Source of the DNA: Thereva unica | Lineage: Eukaryota; Arthropoda; Insecta; Diptera; Therevidae | Assembly (NCBI GenBank): GCA_949987705.1 | Contig: OX465283.1 | Coordinates: forward strand, 3,266,207-3,330,206 | DNA: 64,000 nt | Direction: 5' to 3' | The notes under the pieces: model-generated | What the model saw: only the letters and a program-made list of their open reading frames with translations | The model's database searches: none | Told to the model about the DNA's origin: nothing | In this document: positions 33,115 to 41,559 of the stretch, piece by piece | How positions within the stretch are numbered: position 1 is the stretch's first letter | How the letters are laid out: every line of letters starts with the position of its first letter | Program-made: the position numbers and the translations under genes

Positions 33115-34840
33115 CCTCGATGTTTTTCCCTAAGGTTTATCTATTTCTGCGGTTTGGCAACTTTTCTTGAACTAATCCTTTAAAAGTGTCAACCTGTTTC
33201 ATCTTCTGAGGTGTTTCTTCGCGGGATAGTTGTCCATTTGATGATAACATCCTGCAATTACAATTATAATCCAGCTTAACGAGTGGTTCATGTCATCAAT
33301 ATAAGAAATGATTCCTCCTCTTCGCTGTGCACATCCCACAATACTGAACTAAATTTTAACCAATTTGAGGACAACAACAACACCAGCCCGCCAAAAAAAA
33401 CCCGAATGTTTCCCCATAACGCCTGCAAACAAGCAAACGCCGAGGAAAATAATTCCGAGGCAAAAGACCGTAAAAAATTAAATCGTGCCCAACGAAATGT
33501 AAATAACGAGTGAATCCACAAAAAGCTGTCCATTACAAATTTAATTGGCAAAATGAATGCATTACTTAAAAATTCTGTTTTGTTGCGGGCGCTCCACGAA
33601 CGCGTCCCTCTCCCGAAAGGACCAAGGATCCCCGAAAAACAGAAAAAACACAAGGAGGAAATACCGAGAGGATACGGCGGACTACAAGGATGCCCGAGTT
33701 TCCTACCAATATGCAAATTAGCTTTAAATTAAAAAAGATGATAATCCATTATGCTCGGTGCCTGGTCTCTCGCTCTCGCGCAGTCCTTGTCTTTGGGGGT
33801 GGAAAAGGGAAAAAATTTGTTAGTGTTACATTTTGAGGGTTTCCTGTGTCCTGTGCTGGAACCTTTTCTGATACCGACACGACTGCTCCCCGGCCATATG
33901 CGGCAGACAGGGACGGGGAGCGCCAGCGAAGGAAACAACCCTCGGCGTCTTCCGATAAAGAAATTCCTTTTGTGTTTCAGTTAATTGAAAAAAACTTGCA
34001 GGACGATAGGGCAGACATCTGTTCCTCGGCTAGGGTCCTCCAATGAACAAAATTCAATTATTTACGTCAGACGAGAGAGACTCGCAGGACTTTATATCTT
34101 TTTACTTGTGAAATTGTCAAAGCGGCCTCCTGTGTCCTTGTTCCTTGTTCCTTGCCATTGGCCACGGAAACAGAGTGGTTTTTGTATAATTTTTTAATAA
34201 GTTTTTAATTAAGACTTCAAAAAAAATATTCCAATTTTTTTTTTTCAACTGTTGATTGATTTTTGGCAACAGTTGAGGTATTTTGTAGTTAAGGATTTAT
34301 TGGTTTACTTTTATTGGATTCCTGTGCTTGTGTGTTGTAAACACCTATACATTTTTTTCTCTGCAGCTAGATCGAAACAAGGTGAATTCCTCGCAGGATA
34401 AGGTCCTGTTTTCATACAAATATTCGATGATTTAATTAAATTCTCAAAGTTAATTTATTTTTATATAAAATGAGAGGATTTCGATGAAATAAAAGACATA
34501 CCCTCTCGGAAATCCGGGGATGCTATACAAGGATAATCCGATTATTCTAAAAATACATCTTCAATAGTTTCTCAGGAAAAATGACAGTTTTTTTTTTAAA
34601 TACGAATACGACGTTTTAAAAAGACAGAAATAGAGAAAAATTCAATTAAAAGGATTTTCGGAATTTCGCTTTAGGTCAGTTGGACAAATAGGATGTCCTT
34701 CGGGCATCTCTTCCTGAGCATGGAATGTGACTTGTTCAGTTATTTAAAAAAGTCGTCTGAAATATATACATATATATACAATGTTGCTTTTACTCATTCT
34801 ACGCAGCTAAAAAAAAACACAGAAAATTAAGCTAATTAAA
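33115..34840. other. Non-coding block
   Basis: No domain was recognised. Frames at 33283-33513 and 33288-33716 overlap on opposite strands and have biased, low-complexity composition. A small hairpin made from 'caactgttga' and 'caacagttga' lies around 34245-34276. Confidence 0.4.
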
Positions 34841-34903
34841 TAATATTAGGTCTGGGAAAAATTTCGCAGCGATTCACGGATAGATGGCGTCAATTGTAAA
34901 GAA

Positions 34904-34939
34904 ATTGTGGCGACTACGATGCGTTCACAACGACATCTA
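34904..34939. repeat. Inverted repeat, left copy (36 bp)
   Basis: Complementary to 35814-35849 with three to four mismatches; the core TACGATGCGTTCACAACGAC is identical. The two copies enclose about 870 bp at the start of the gypsy-like region. Confidence 0.85.
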
Positions 34940-35081
34940 TACTTCAAACATAAAGACATATCACAACACTGCACAAATATATCCGGAAACTACTGTACAC
35001 CAACCACAGCGAAAACACTCAAATTTCTACACGGCGAATTCCAGAGCTTTTAGTAAGTAGGCGTAGGAAAATGTATAGAAG

Positions 35082-35180
35082 TTTGGTGACCCCGACGTGA
35101 TCCGACAAGGCGGACCCCAACGATATCCGAGAAGTAGGACACCGACGTTTTCCGAGAAAGAGGACCCTGGCTCTGATCTG
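35082..35180 (+). repeat. Tandem repeat, about 26 bp unit
   Basis: Units begin GACCCCGACG, GACCCCAACG and GACACCGACG, followed by a (T/A)TCCGA-type word and ending in AAGG/AAGTAGG spacers, about three and a half copies. It directly follows the putative leader start of the gypsy-like element. Confidence 0.8.
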
Positions 35181-35194
35181 AAACTACCGGGACT

Positions 35195-35500
35195 ATAGAG
35201 GGAGGCCTGCAAATGAAGGAAGGGAGACCCATATCTCTCCTTAAAGGAAGGAAGAACCGTTATCTTAGAAGGAAGGAGGGAAGACTCGCATCCAGCTATA
35301 TAGAGGCCTCCAACTGAACGAAGGAAGACCCATATCCAGCTCTTTGAAGGCAGACCCGATATCAGAGAAGGAAGGAGGAAAGGCGTGCATCCAGTCATAA
35401 CCACATACCCCAAGAAATGTAGATAGCACCCATCTCCTCGAAGGAAGGAAGACCCGATACCCCAGAAGAAAGGAAGGAAGCCAGCTCGACGTTAGACGGT
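35195..35500 (+). repeat. GGAAGGAAG-rich leader repeat
   Basis: Purine-rich words GAAGGAAG and AGACCC recur every 25-50 bp, alternating with 'catccagc' words. The overlapping minus-strand frame at 35027-35413 is a translation of this repeat and probably not a gene. Confidence 0.75.
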
Positions 35501-35813
35501 TGGTTTTAATGCGAACGAGGTAGGCCTGGCGTAACTTCGGCATAGGCCTGAAGCTAAGAAGAAAGAGTTATACAGGGAGGAAAGCCCGTGTATATACGCT
35601 ATATAAGAAATAAGAACGAAAAAAGAAACAAGAAAAGGGAAGGAAGAAAAGGAATATCGAGTGGACACACGGGTCAAGCTGACTTGTGGCACAAACTAGA
35701 CGCGGAGAAAATAAGGTACGTCATATAGTAGCAATAAATTAGATACTTTGGCATAAAACAAATGCTCACACGCCTTTACACACCGCAACTGGGCAATCAA
35801 TTTGTTCGAATTG

Positions 35814-35849
35814 TAGATGTCGTTGTGAACGCATCGTATTCGTCACAAA
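35814..35849. repeat. Inverted repeat, right copy (36 bp)
   Basis: Partner of 34904-34939. It may mark an inversion or a second, oppositely oriented piece of the same element. Confidence 0.85.
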
Positions 35850-35859
35850 ATTCACTCAT

Positions 35860-35960
35860 CGGATTGAAGGCAGCGCGGAAGGAATGGATAAAGGAAAGAA
35901 TTGTCAGCCCATCTTCGAGCCGATATGCGAGCCCAATGCTGATGCAGAAGAAGAAGGACG
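35860..35960 (+). pseudogene. Ty3/gypsy RT entry fragment, plus
   Basis: Reads ERIVSPSSSRYASPMLMQKK, the start of the gypsy reverse transcriptase domain (the xIxPSxSPxxSPxxxVxKK block). The frame then loses the family pattern, where sequence of the opposite orientation follows. Confidence 0.7.
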
Positions 35961-36044
35961 CTGTTGGAGAATCTGGGGCGATTGAACTAGATCACCTTGC
36001 TAGACAAGTACCCAGTCCCGAACTTCCAAGTTCCGTTGGAACGA

Positions 36045-36195
36045 TTGAGCAGTGTTGGTTAATCCAAAGGGCATCACATTGAACTCGAATAGTCCAAATG
36101 GCGTGATCACCGCTGTCTTTTTTTATCTTCGAGTGCCATCAGTATGTGGAAGAATGCCCTTTTCTAAGTCCATCGTTGTGAAATATGTGCACCGG
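36045..36195 (-). pseudogene. Ty3/gypsy RT middle fragment, inverted
   Basis: The minus strand reads FTTMDLEKG (first catalytic Asp region) and, after a short break, [19 protein letters not shown], the standard gypsy RT block. It is oriented opposite to the RT entry on its left and to the integrase on its right, so this piece has been inverted or comes from a second copy. Confidence 0.8.
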
Positions 36196-36203
36196 TTCAG
36201 TCG

Positions 36204-36556
36204 ATGCGAAAAGTCAACATCGAGTTACCGGTAGACATAACAACGGAGGAAATAGCGACAGAGCAAGCCAAGAATGAAGAACTCCAAGACTTTATATGGA
36301 ATCCGAGCGCACTCAAACTGAAAGACCTAAGACTAAAAGGCACGGAGTCCAAAGCGTACGCGACGTATCGACGTGATATCAAGCCATGCCTGCCAAAATC
36401 GCTGATGAAAAAGGTTTTCGACATTGAGCACAAACCTTCGCACGGCAGCGCAAAAGCCACGAGAAAGGCCACAGCAAGAAAATATGTCTGGCCACACATG
36501 AATAGGGTTATCAAGGAATGGGCAAGATCGTGCCCCGGCTGTAAAAGATCAAAAAG
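36204..36556 (+). pseudogene. Ty3/gypsy integrase zinc-binding module
   Basis: The frame reads DIEHKPSHGSAKATRKATAR, then YVWPHMNRVIKEWARSCPGC and KRSK. The spacing H-x3-H, about 30 residues, C-x2-C is the HHCC zinc finger of retroelement integrases. It breaks off at the MITE. Confidence 0.85.
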
Positions 36557-36805
36557 GGGCCTATTGTGGATATCGTCAATTTGACGACTTTGAGTCGATG
36601 TTAAAATTTCCTTCTGCGAAAGTCGATTTTTGTCGAAATTTGTCGATAAAAGAATTAATATGAGTCGATTACACAATTGTTAAGTCGACATCAAAAATGT
36701 AATCGACTCATATTTATGTTTTTATCGATAAAAATCGACTTTCTCAGTATGAAAATTTAACATCGACTCAAAGTCGTCGGATCGACTCGTTCCACAATAG
36801 GGCCC
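36557..36805. mobile_element. Hairpin MITE, 249 bp, in the gypsy integrase
   Basis: The ends are GGGCCTATTGTGG and CCACAATAGGGCCC, and the arms remain complementary almost to the centre: TTGAGTCGATGTTAAAATTT against AAAATTTAACATCGACTCAA, and TATGAGTCGATTACA against TGTAATCGACTCATA. It is flanked by AAAG at 36553-36556 and 36806-36809, an apparent 4 bp target duplication. There is no coding capacity. Such full-length palindromic elements move with a helper transposase of unknown kind here. Confidence 0.85.
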
Positions 36806-36965
36806 AAAGTCAGCCGTCACACGAGAAGAGTACTAAGACCTATAGCAGTACCCAATGAATGGTTTTACCATATATATATTGACATCGTTGGACCGTTGAA
36901 GGAAACGCAGGGATTTAAATACTGTTCGACAGACCGTTACACCCGATGGCCGGAAGCAGCTCCTA
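36806..36965 (+). pseudogene. Ty3/gypsy integrase core, start
   Basis: After the MITE the frame continues SRHTRRVLRPIAVP, EWFYHIYIDIVGPL (first catalytic Asp) and DRYTRWPEA (second catalytic Asp region). The copy ends at about 36965; the third catalytic residue is absent. Confidence 0.85.
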
Positions 36966-37029
36966 TTAAAAATATAACAATAATGTAGTAGAACCTGGCT
37001 TCAGGAGCCAAACATTTAGTTGATCTAGT

Positions 37030-37228
37030 AGTCACTTTTTTTTTCCTGTGTGAGGTATTAGGTCCAAAGGTACTGCGGCCATTAAGTTGGCCTATTGTAC
37101 TACAACCCCTACACCTCATATTTGCAGGCCAGACCGCCTGAACAAGTTCAGCAGTCTGCCTAGGGGTTTGTCGCTTAGACTTGAGTGTTCGAGCAGGGAC
37201 TTCTCGAACAAAGAGACCCTAGTAGTCA
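37030..37228 (-). mobile_element. LOA-like LINE 3' fragment
   Basis: Aligns with 50835-51020 in the same orientation ('tgtgtgaggtattgggtcc', 'gtactgcggccatt', 'agcagtctg', 'cgcttagactt', 'gaacaaagaaactct'). In the longer copy this region follows the RNase H domain, so it is the 3' end of that LINE. Confidence 0.7.
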
Positions 37229-37239
37229 CTTACGGTACA

Positions 37240-39000
37240 AATTTGTAAGACCCCAAAGCAAAAATCGGAGATAGTTTTGAATAATGCCATAGGTTCGTAG
37301 TATTTTAATTATCTGAGTCCAGCGAGATTCGCACATGAATACCCTGATGACTATAATTCGTAAACTCTGTTGAGAGACTGTTGATCCAGTAGGTATCGGG
37401 ACAGTTGGGAATGAGAACTAGGTCATTATCTTGAAAACTATGCCAAGGCCTAGGTGAGTTGCAGTCACTTTTTTTATTGGGCCGGACATCGACTTACTGT
37501 GATGCTGTCACTGTCCCGCGAATAAGGGTCTTTTTTGCCGGGGCGATCTTACATTGAACTAAAGAGCCTCAGCCACAGAGCCACAGGTGACTGGAGTAGA
37601 AAAATATAAAAAAGAAGGCCAATGTTCGAGTTGTGGTGTAGTGACAAGAAACGAAGAAGTACGCAACTATAGCAAATAATGTATATTTATTTTTTTAGCA
37701 GCAAAACTTGCCCAATCAAAGCAAAACACCAAAACAAGAAATCTTACAACACTATTAAAATAAATCAAAACCCTTTCATTTCCTCTGACAGCAAATTTTA
37801 TATCGTTTCCTGTCCCCACTCCCCACACGCTCCCCTTATCACATACACGAAGTTTAACGAATTTTATTGTAGAGGCCACCCTCCCGAAAGTCGTCAGCAG
37901 GGATGTGCCACAACTACACCACTACCCATCATTTTGGGGCTGGTAGAACAACAAAAGCCTGATGACAATCGGATATTATTTTCACACCAACTTTCAAGCA
38001 CGGAATCCATGATGGAATGTACACGGATATATATGCAAGACAAACTTTTCCCTTCGCTTGAAGAATGTCTGCACCCCGCCGACCCACCCACGCCCCATCC
38101 GCTGCTGCCGGGGTCCGATAGGATGAAAAATGCGAGGAATTCGACAAAAGGAGAAAAATGAAAATAAATCATCAAGGCAAGTGGAAATTTAGAATCAATG
38201 GTGAAAGCGACGAAAAAGGGTATTTCCCGAGATATAACCGCCGCCACCTTCGTGTATGTGGTGATTTCCTACAAAAATTTATCGCCGCCGTCCTTGGAAG
38301 GACAGTTTTTAACAAGGAAATTGGAAATAGGTGCGAAGCGGGGTGGTACTTAGGTACGAGCATTGAAGCCCTCGTAACATACGACCAGATAGCATTTCGC
38401 TGTTCTTTCCCAGGAAGTTGCCAAATTTATTACTAAACTTCAAAAATACTTGATATCGTTAAGTGCAGCGCTTGCAGGACTTGGCAACATGGGGTGAAAC
38501 GCTTAATCGAAGTATTTATGATGGATAAATTGTGGGAATTTATTGTGGGGAAATTGTTGCCTTTAGGTGATGGTCTCGTTGGTTTTGGTGCACGCTTCTG
38601 TGGGATGCAATATTTTATACATTTTCTAATGTAGACTGTGACAACATCATCGAGGTAGTAAATACCTCAGCAGCTCATTGATGCAGGCTTTGATGTGGCT
38701 AACAGGAGGACCCTAGGTATCACAGTGCGGGCTATGGAAATGGCAGGATACAGATGGGTATGTGAAAACATCGGACGACCGCGAAATTGACGTTGAAAAT
38801 AGGTGGGTAGTGTTTAATGCGTTACAGAAAAGCTGAATCGATTGTGGGATTAAGATTGCTTAAGTAGAATTAGAGTGATGCCACACCACTGGAGCGTAGT
38901 TGACATGTTCAACAAGTTCAAACGAAGAGGCATGGGTTGGAGAAAGTTTCCGTCTTGTTACTCAGATGATATTGAATGCAAATTAGAGTTTATATATTGT
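37240..39000. other. Non-coding block
   Basis: No domain recognised. The overlapping frames around 37667-38247 on both strands have no signature. A 'ttgggccg ... tgtcactg-cccgcg' stretch near 37480 resembles 56850-56870 and may be shared repeat DNA. Confidence 0.4.
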
Positions 39001-39144
39001 TACGTTTTTGCGGCAATTCACTTTTCAATCACCACTTTTCGCTTTAGGTAGCTTTAGTACACTTTCATAGTTTTTCAAATCAAAAATTGACTTCCCAAAC
39101 GCCGTTGCAAGTCCCTTTTATATATCCAAGCCAAATTTCAGAGT

Positions 39145-39350
39145 TTTCCATCCTATACTCGAAACTACTAGAAAATTCTTTAAAATTCTTCGAGAAAATT
39201 CGAAGCTTTTTCCGTTCGTTATCATTCTAATAGATGGCGCCATGTTAGCATAGTGCATAAATCGTAAATTCAAAACCTATCAAAGTCGTTATGAATAACC
39301 GTTGATTCAACTTCTAACAAACAGATGGAGCATAAATCATCACAGTGTAT
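39145..39350 (-). repeat. Dispersed repeat R, copy 1
   Basis: In reverse orientation it matches 55095-55290: 'gatttatgc-ccatctg', 'tgttagaagtt', 'gctaacatggcgccatctat' and 'tcgaattttctcgaag' occur in the same order. About 200 bp; could be part of an LTR or a DNA transposon. Confidence 0.8.
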
Positions 39351-39609
39351 TTAGTAATTTTATATATTTTTTGGCGATCTTTTGGGACTGGGGGAGACTC
39401 AGGAAGGCTAGATTTTATTTTAGTGTTGGCAGTTAAGGATTTTTCAGTTCCAGCGAGTGAGTGAGTGAAAGTTTATGCAGGAAACAGCACAGTTTAACTA
39501 ATCTCACATAGGTGGCGCTCACCCACACTCAAGACAACATCCACCCTCAAGAATGCAACCAGTGACGTCACACTGTGTTAGAACCGGTCTGGAAATACTA
39601 CTGGAGGCA

Positions 39610-39820
39610 ATGTAGGTTCTTCGATGATTGACTCTTTGAGCCACCGTAGAAATGAAGCAGCCCTGATAAAATTCTTTTGCTACTATCATAACGATTGTTT
39701 CATTGAAATAAACGCTTTCCTGCCTCCACGTGAAAACCTCATAAAATCGTCCAAATTTGCGAATTTTTCAAAAATTCCAACGGGATATTTTTTATATAAT
39801 TCAAAGGAGTGCCAATAGAA
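39610..39820 (+). pseudogene. Family D RT C-terminal fragment
   Basis: Reads MIDSLSHRRNEAALIKFF and NDCFIEINAFLPPRE, matching the IDPLSHRRSVAALSKFYRYF block at residues 541-560 of the frame at 30210-31961. Confidence 0.8.
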
Positions 39821-39859
39821 CCCCGCTCTGCGGTGTGCCTCTGGATAAATTCCGAACGG

Positions 39860-40520
39860 TGCAGGTGTTTTATACGGCTTGAAGCCTGCTATGGCTAATA
39901 GGAATAAATACCTGTTTATCAGTCTGTCGATAGTACCCTAAATTATATTCAGTAGTTGGGCTCCCAAAACCTGTTTCTGCCGTTGCAGCCAGAGATGCCC
40001 AGCCAGGAAAGTGAGTATCGAGCAGGAGCTTCAATGACTCTTGACGGCTTATGGTCCATGTACGGATGTCCCCCTTTGTTGCAGCAATTTTTGGCACATT
40101 GGGCTTTTAGAGAGAACCTTTCTAAGTCTGGCAGTGTAAGAAAAACCTTCTATTGTCAATGTTTTCCCCACTTTAACTTACACAGAAACGCCTTTTATAG
40201 TTGTCCCAGTCCGAATCCAAGTTAAACCGTTTGGTCTTATTAAAGGCCTCTCTACTTTCAGGCCTTAGTTTGAGAAGCTTACTGTTCCACTAAGGAGGCT
40301 TGGTTTTACCCCTGTACTTTTTAATGGGACAGGTTGCTTCTAATGCATTATTCAGGAGGTTGCTAAGAGTTCTCACCTGATGTTCGAGATCTTCAGCGTT
40401 CCAAAAATTGGTGGGAACATCTTCGGGAAGTGATCTTTCGACCGCTCAACGGCCCAATCTGTGTTTCGGACATTTCTATAGGTCTTCTTCACAGTTGAGC
40501 ACATATTGGCCAGAGAAGGA
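39860..40520 (-). pseudogene. LOA-like LINE, endonuclease-RT linker
   Basis: Minus strand, from 40520 down: TDWAVERSLPEDVPTNFWN, LEATCPIKKYRGKTKPPWW, RPESREAFNKTKRFNLDSDW, then in the frame 39870-40097 SRQESLKLLLDTHFPGW. The PWWNxxL, RAKxxxxWxxYKxxL and SxxExLxxLLxxHFPG blocks mark the region just before the RT in LOA-type LINEs. It is broken by frame changes, and the RT itself is not present. Confidence 0.8.
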
Positions 40521-40844
40521 GTGTTCACTGGATATTCTCCTAACGGTTTAACCGCTAGGGCGTTTTGAACTTTTTTTTGGTAGAGGTTTACATATTACCC
40601 TGTATTTTTGTAACACTATTAGATATTTTCATGGATAAGGCAGCAATCTACGCAGAATATTCTTGCAGATTTTTGTTCGCCTATCCAAGACCTATCCACA
40701 GCTAGGCGTTTCACCATTTTCACTAATACGCCCTTTATATCTCCTTCATATGATAGGCAGATTCATTCCACGTAACCTTTCCGCCCTATTTGCTGTCTAA
40801 GCAGGCCACTACAGTGTCAGCATTACTATGCACCACTAGAACTG

Positions 40845-40945
40845 TCACCTTTCTGAAGAGCCTTTAGTGGTGACGCTGCGATCATTTCATTTCTGCGATT
40901 ATTTGCAATTGGCGCTATCTATCGGGAAAATGCTACGAACTACGA
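40845..40945 (+). repeat. Dispersed repeat, copy 2
   Basis: Partner of 33018-33112 (see that entry). It is followed immediately by a lone unit of the 115 bp satellite. Confidence 0.7.
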
Positions 40946-40959
40946 ATGGCGGACTACTT

Positions 40960-41080
40960 TTTCTTTCCAATCCCCTCGCTATGGGTATCAAATGAAAGGG
41001 AATGACGAGCAGAATGTAGTTAGTTGTGTGATATCAGCTATGGTGGCCGCCACGAAAAAGTTCAAAATTTATAATATATG
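40960..41080 (+). repeat. Single dispersed unit of the 115 bp satellite
   Basis: 'gctatgggtatcaaatgaa' plus 'agggaatga' and, further on, 'atggtggccgcc' match the unit of the array at 20925-21290. One copy only. Confidence 0.75.
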
Positions 41081-41191
41081 TACTAAAAAGTTAACATACA
41101 TTTATAGTTTAAAATTTTATAACACTCTGCCATTTTTAAACTCATTTTATTTATCCGCTTGCATGTCGGGTGCAAGTTCTTAGCCATTGCT

Positions 41192-41548
41192 TTAAAGCAG
41201 CCCAAACACTTTTAGTTTTGACTGCGCAGTTGAACTGTGCAAAGAAAACTGTACAATAAACTGAACTAGAAGTGTGTGGGTTCGTCAGTTCTTTGTACGG
41301 GTTTTTCTTCAGTCATGTCAGTTTTGTTGATTTGAGTACGTCGGAAAAGAGCGGACGGAACTGAGAGAACTCAAAGATAAACTGTCTCACCTGCGCAGTT
41401 TATCGGATCAAAAGATGATCCAGAAGCTCAGGTCTGATAACTGAGTGAAAATAGTTCAAAACTGCACAGTTCACCCAGTTTATCGCTCAGACATGACGTC
41501 AAACTTGATAAACTGCGCAGTTAAGCTGAAAGTGTGTGGGCCGCTTAA
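41192..41548. mobile_element. Non-autonomous TIR element, about 350 bp
   Basis: The left end, AGCAGCCCAAACACTTTTAG, and the right end read inwards, GCGGCCCACACACTTTCAG, form inverted repeats of about 38 bp that end in the palindrome ACTGCGCAGT. TTAA lies at both borders (41192-41195, 41545-41548). ACTGCGCAGT-type words recur inside (near 41390 and 41463) like subterminal transposase-binding repeats. No transposase is visible. The superfamily is uncertain (TTAA-type or PIF/Harbinger-like). Confidence 0.8.
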
Positions 41549-41559
41549 CAGGATTAGTC

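Larger units (their letters stand above)
35070..36965 (+). mobile_element. Rearranged Ty3/gypsy retrotransposon
   Basis: Order along the plus strand: a TTGGTGACCCCGACGTG word at about 35074 that resembles the primer-binding/leader start of insect LTR elements; a repetitive leader; a short RT fragment in plus orientation (35880-35960); an RT fragment in minus orientation (36045-36195); and the integrase zinc-binding module and core in plus orientation (36204-36965), split by a MITE. I could not define LTRs. Protease, RNase H and most of RT are missing. Confidence 0.65.

Noticed and set aside
35027..35413. 128-codon minus-strand frame
   Set aside because: Translation of the purine-rich leader repeat of the gypsy-like element.
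36197..36676. 159-codon minus-strand frame
   Set aside because: It is antisense to the gypsy integrase zinc-binding module and runs into the MITE; no domain of its own.
38997..39060. TGTTACG-type LTR start
   Set aside because: A seven-base word is too common; no matching LTR end, direct repeat or primer-binding site was found.
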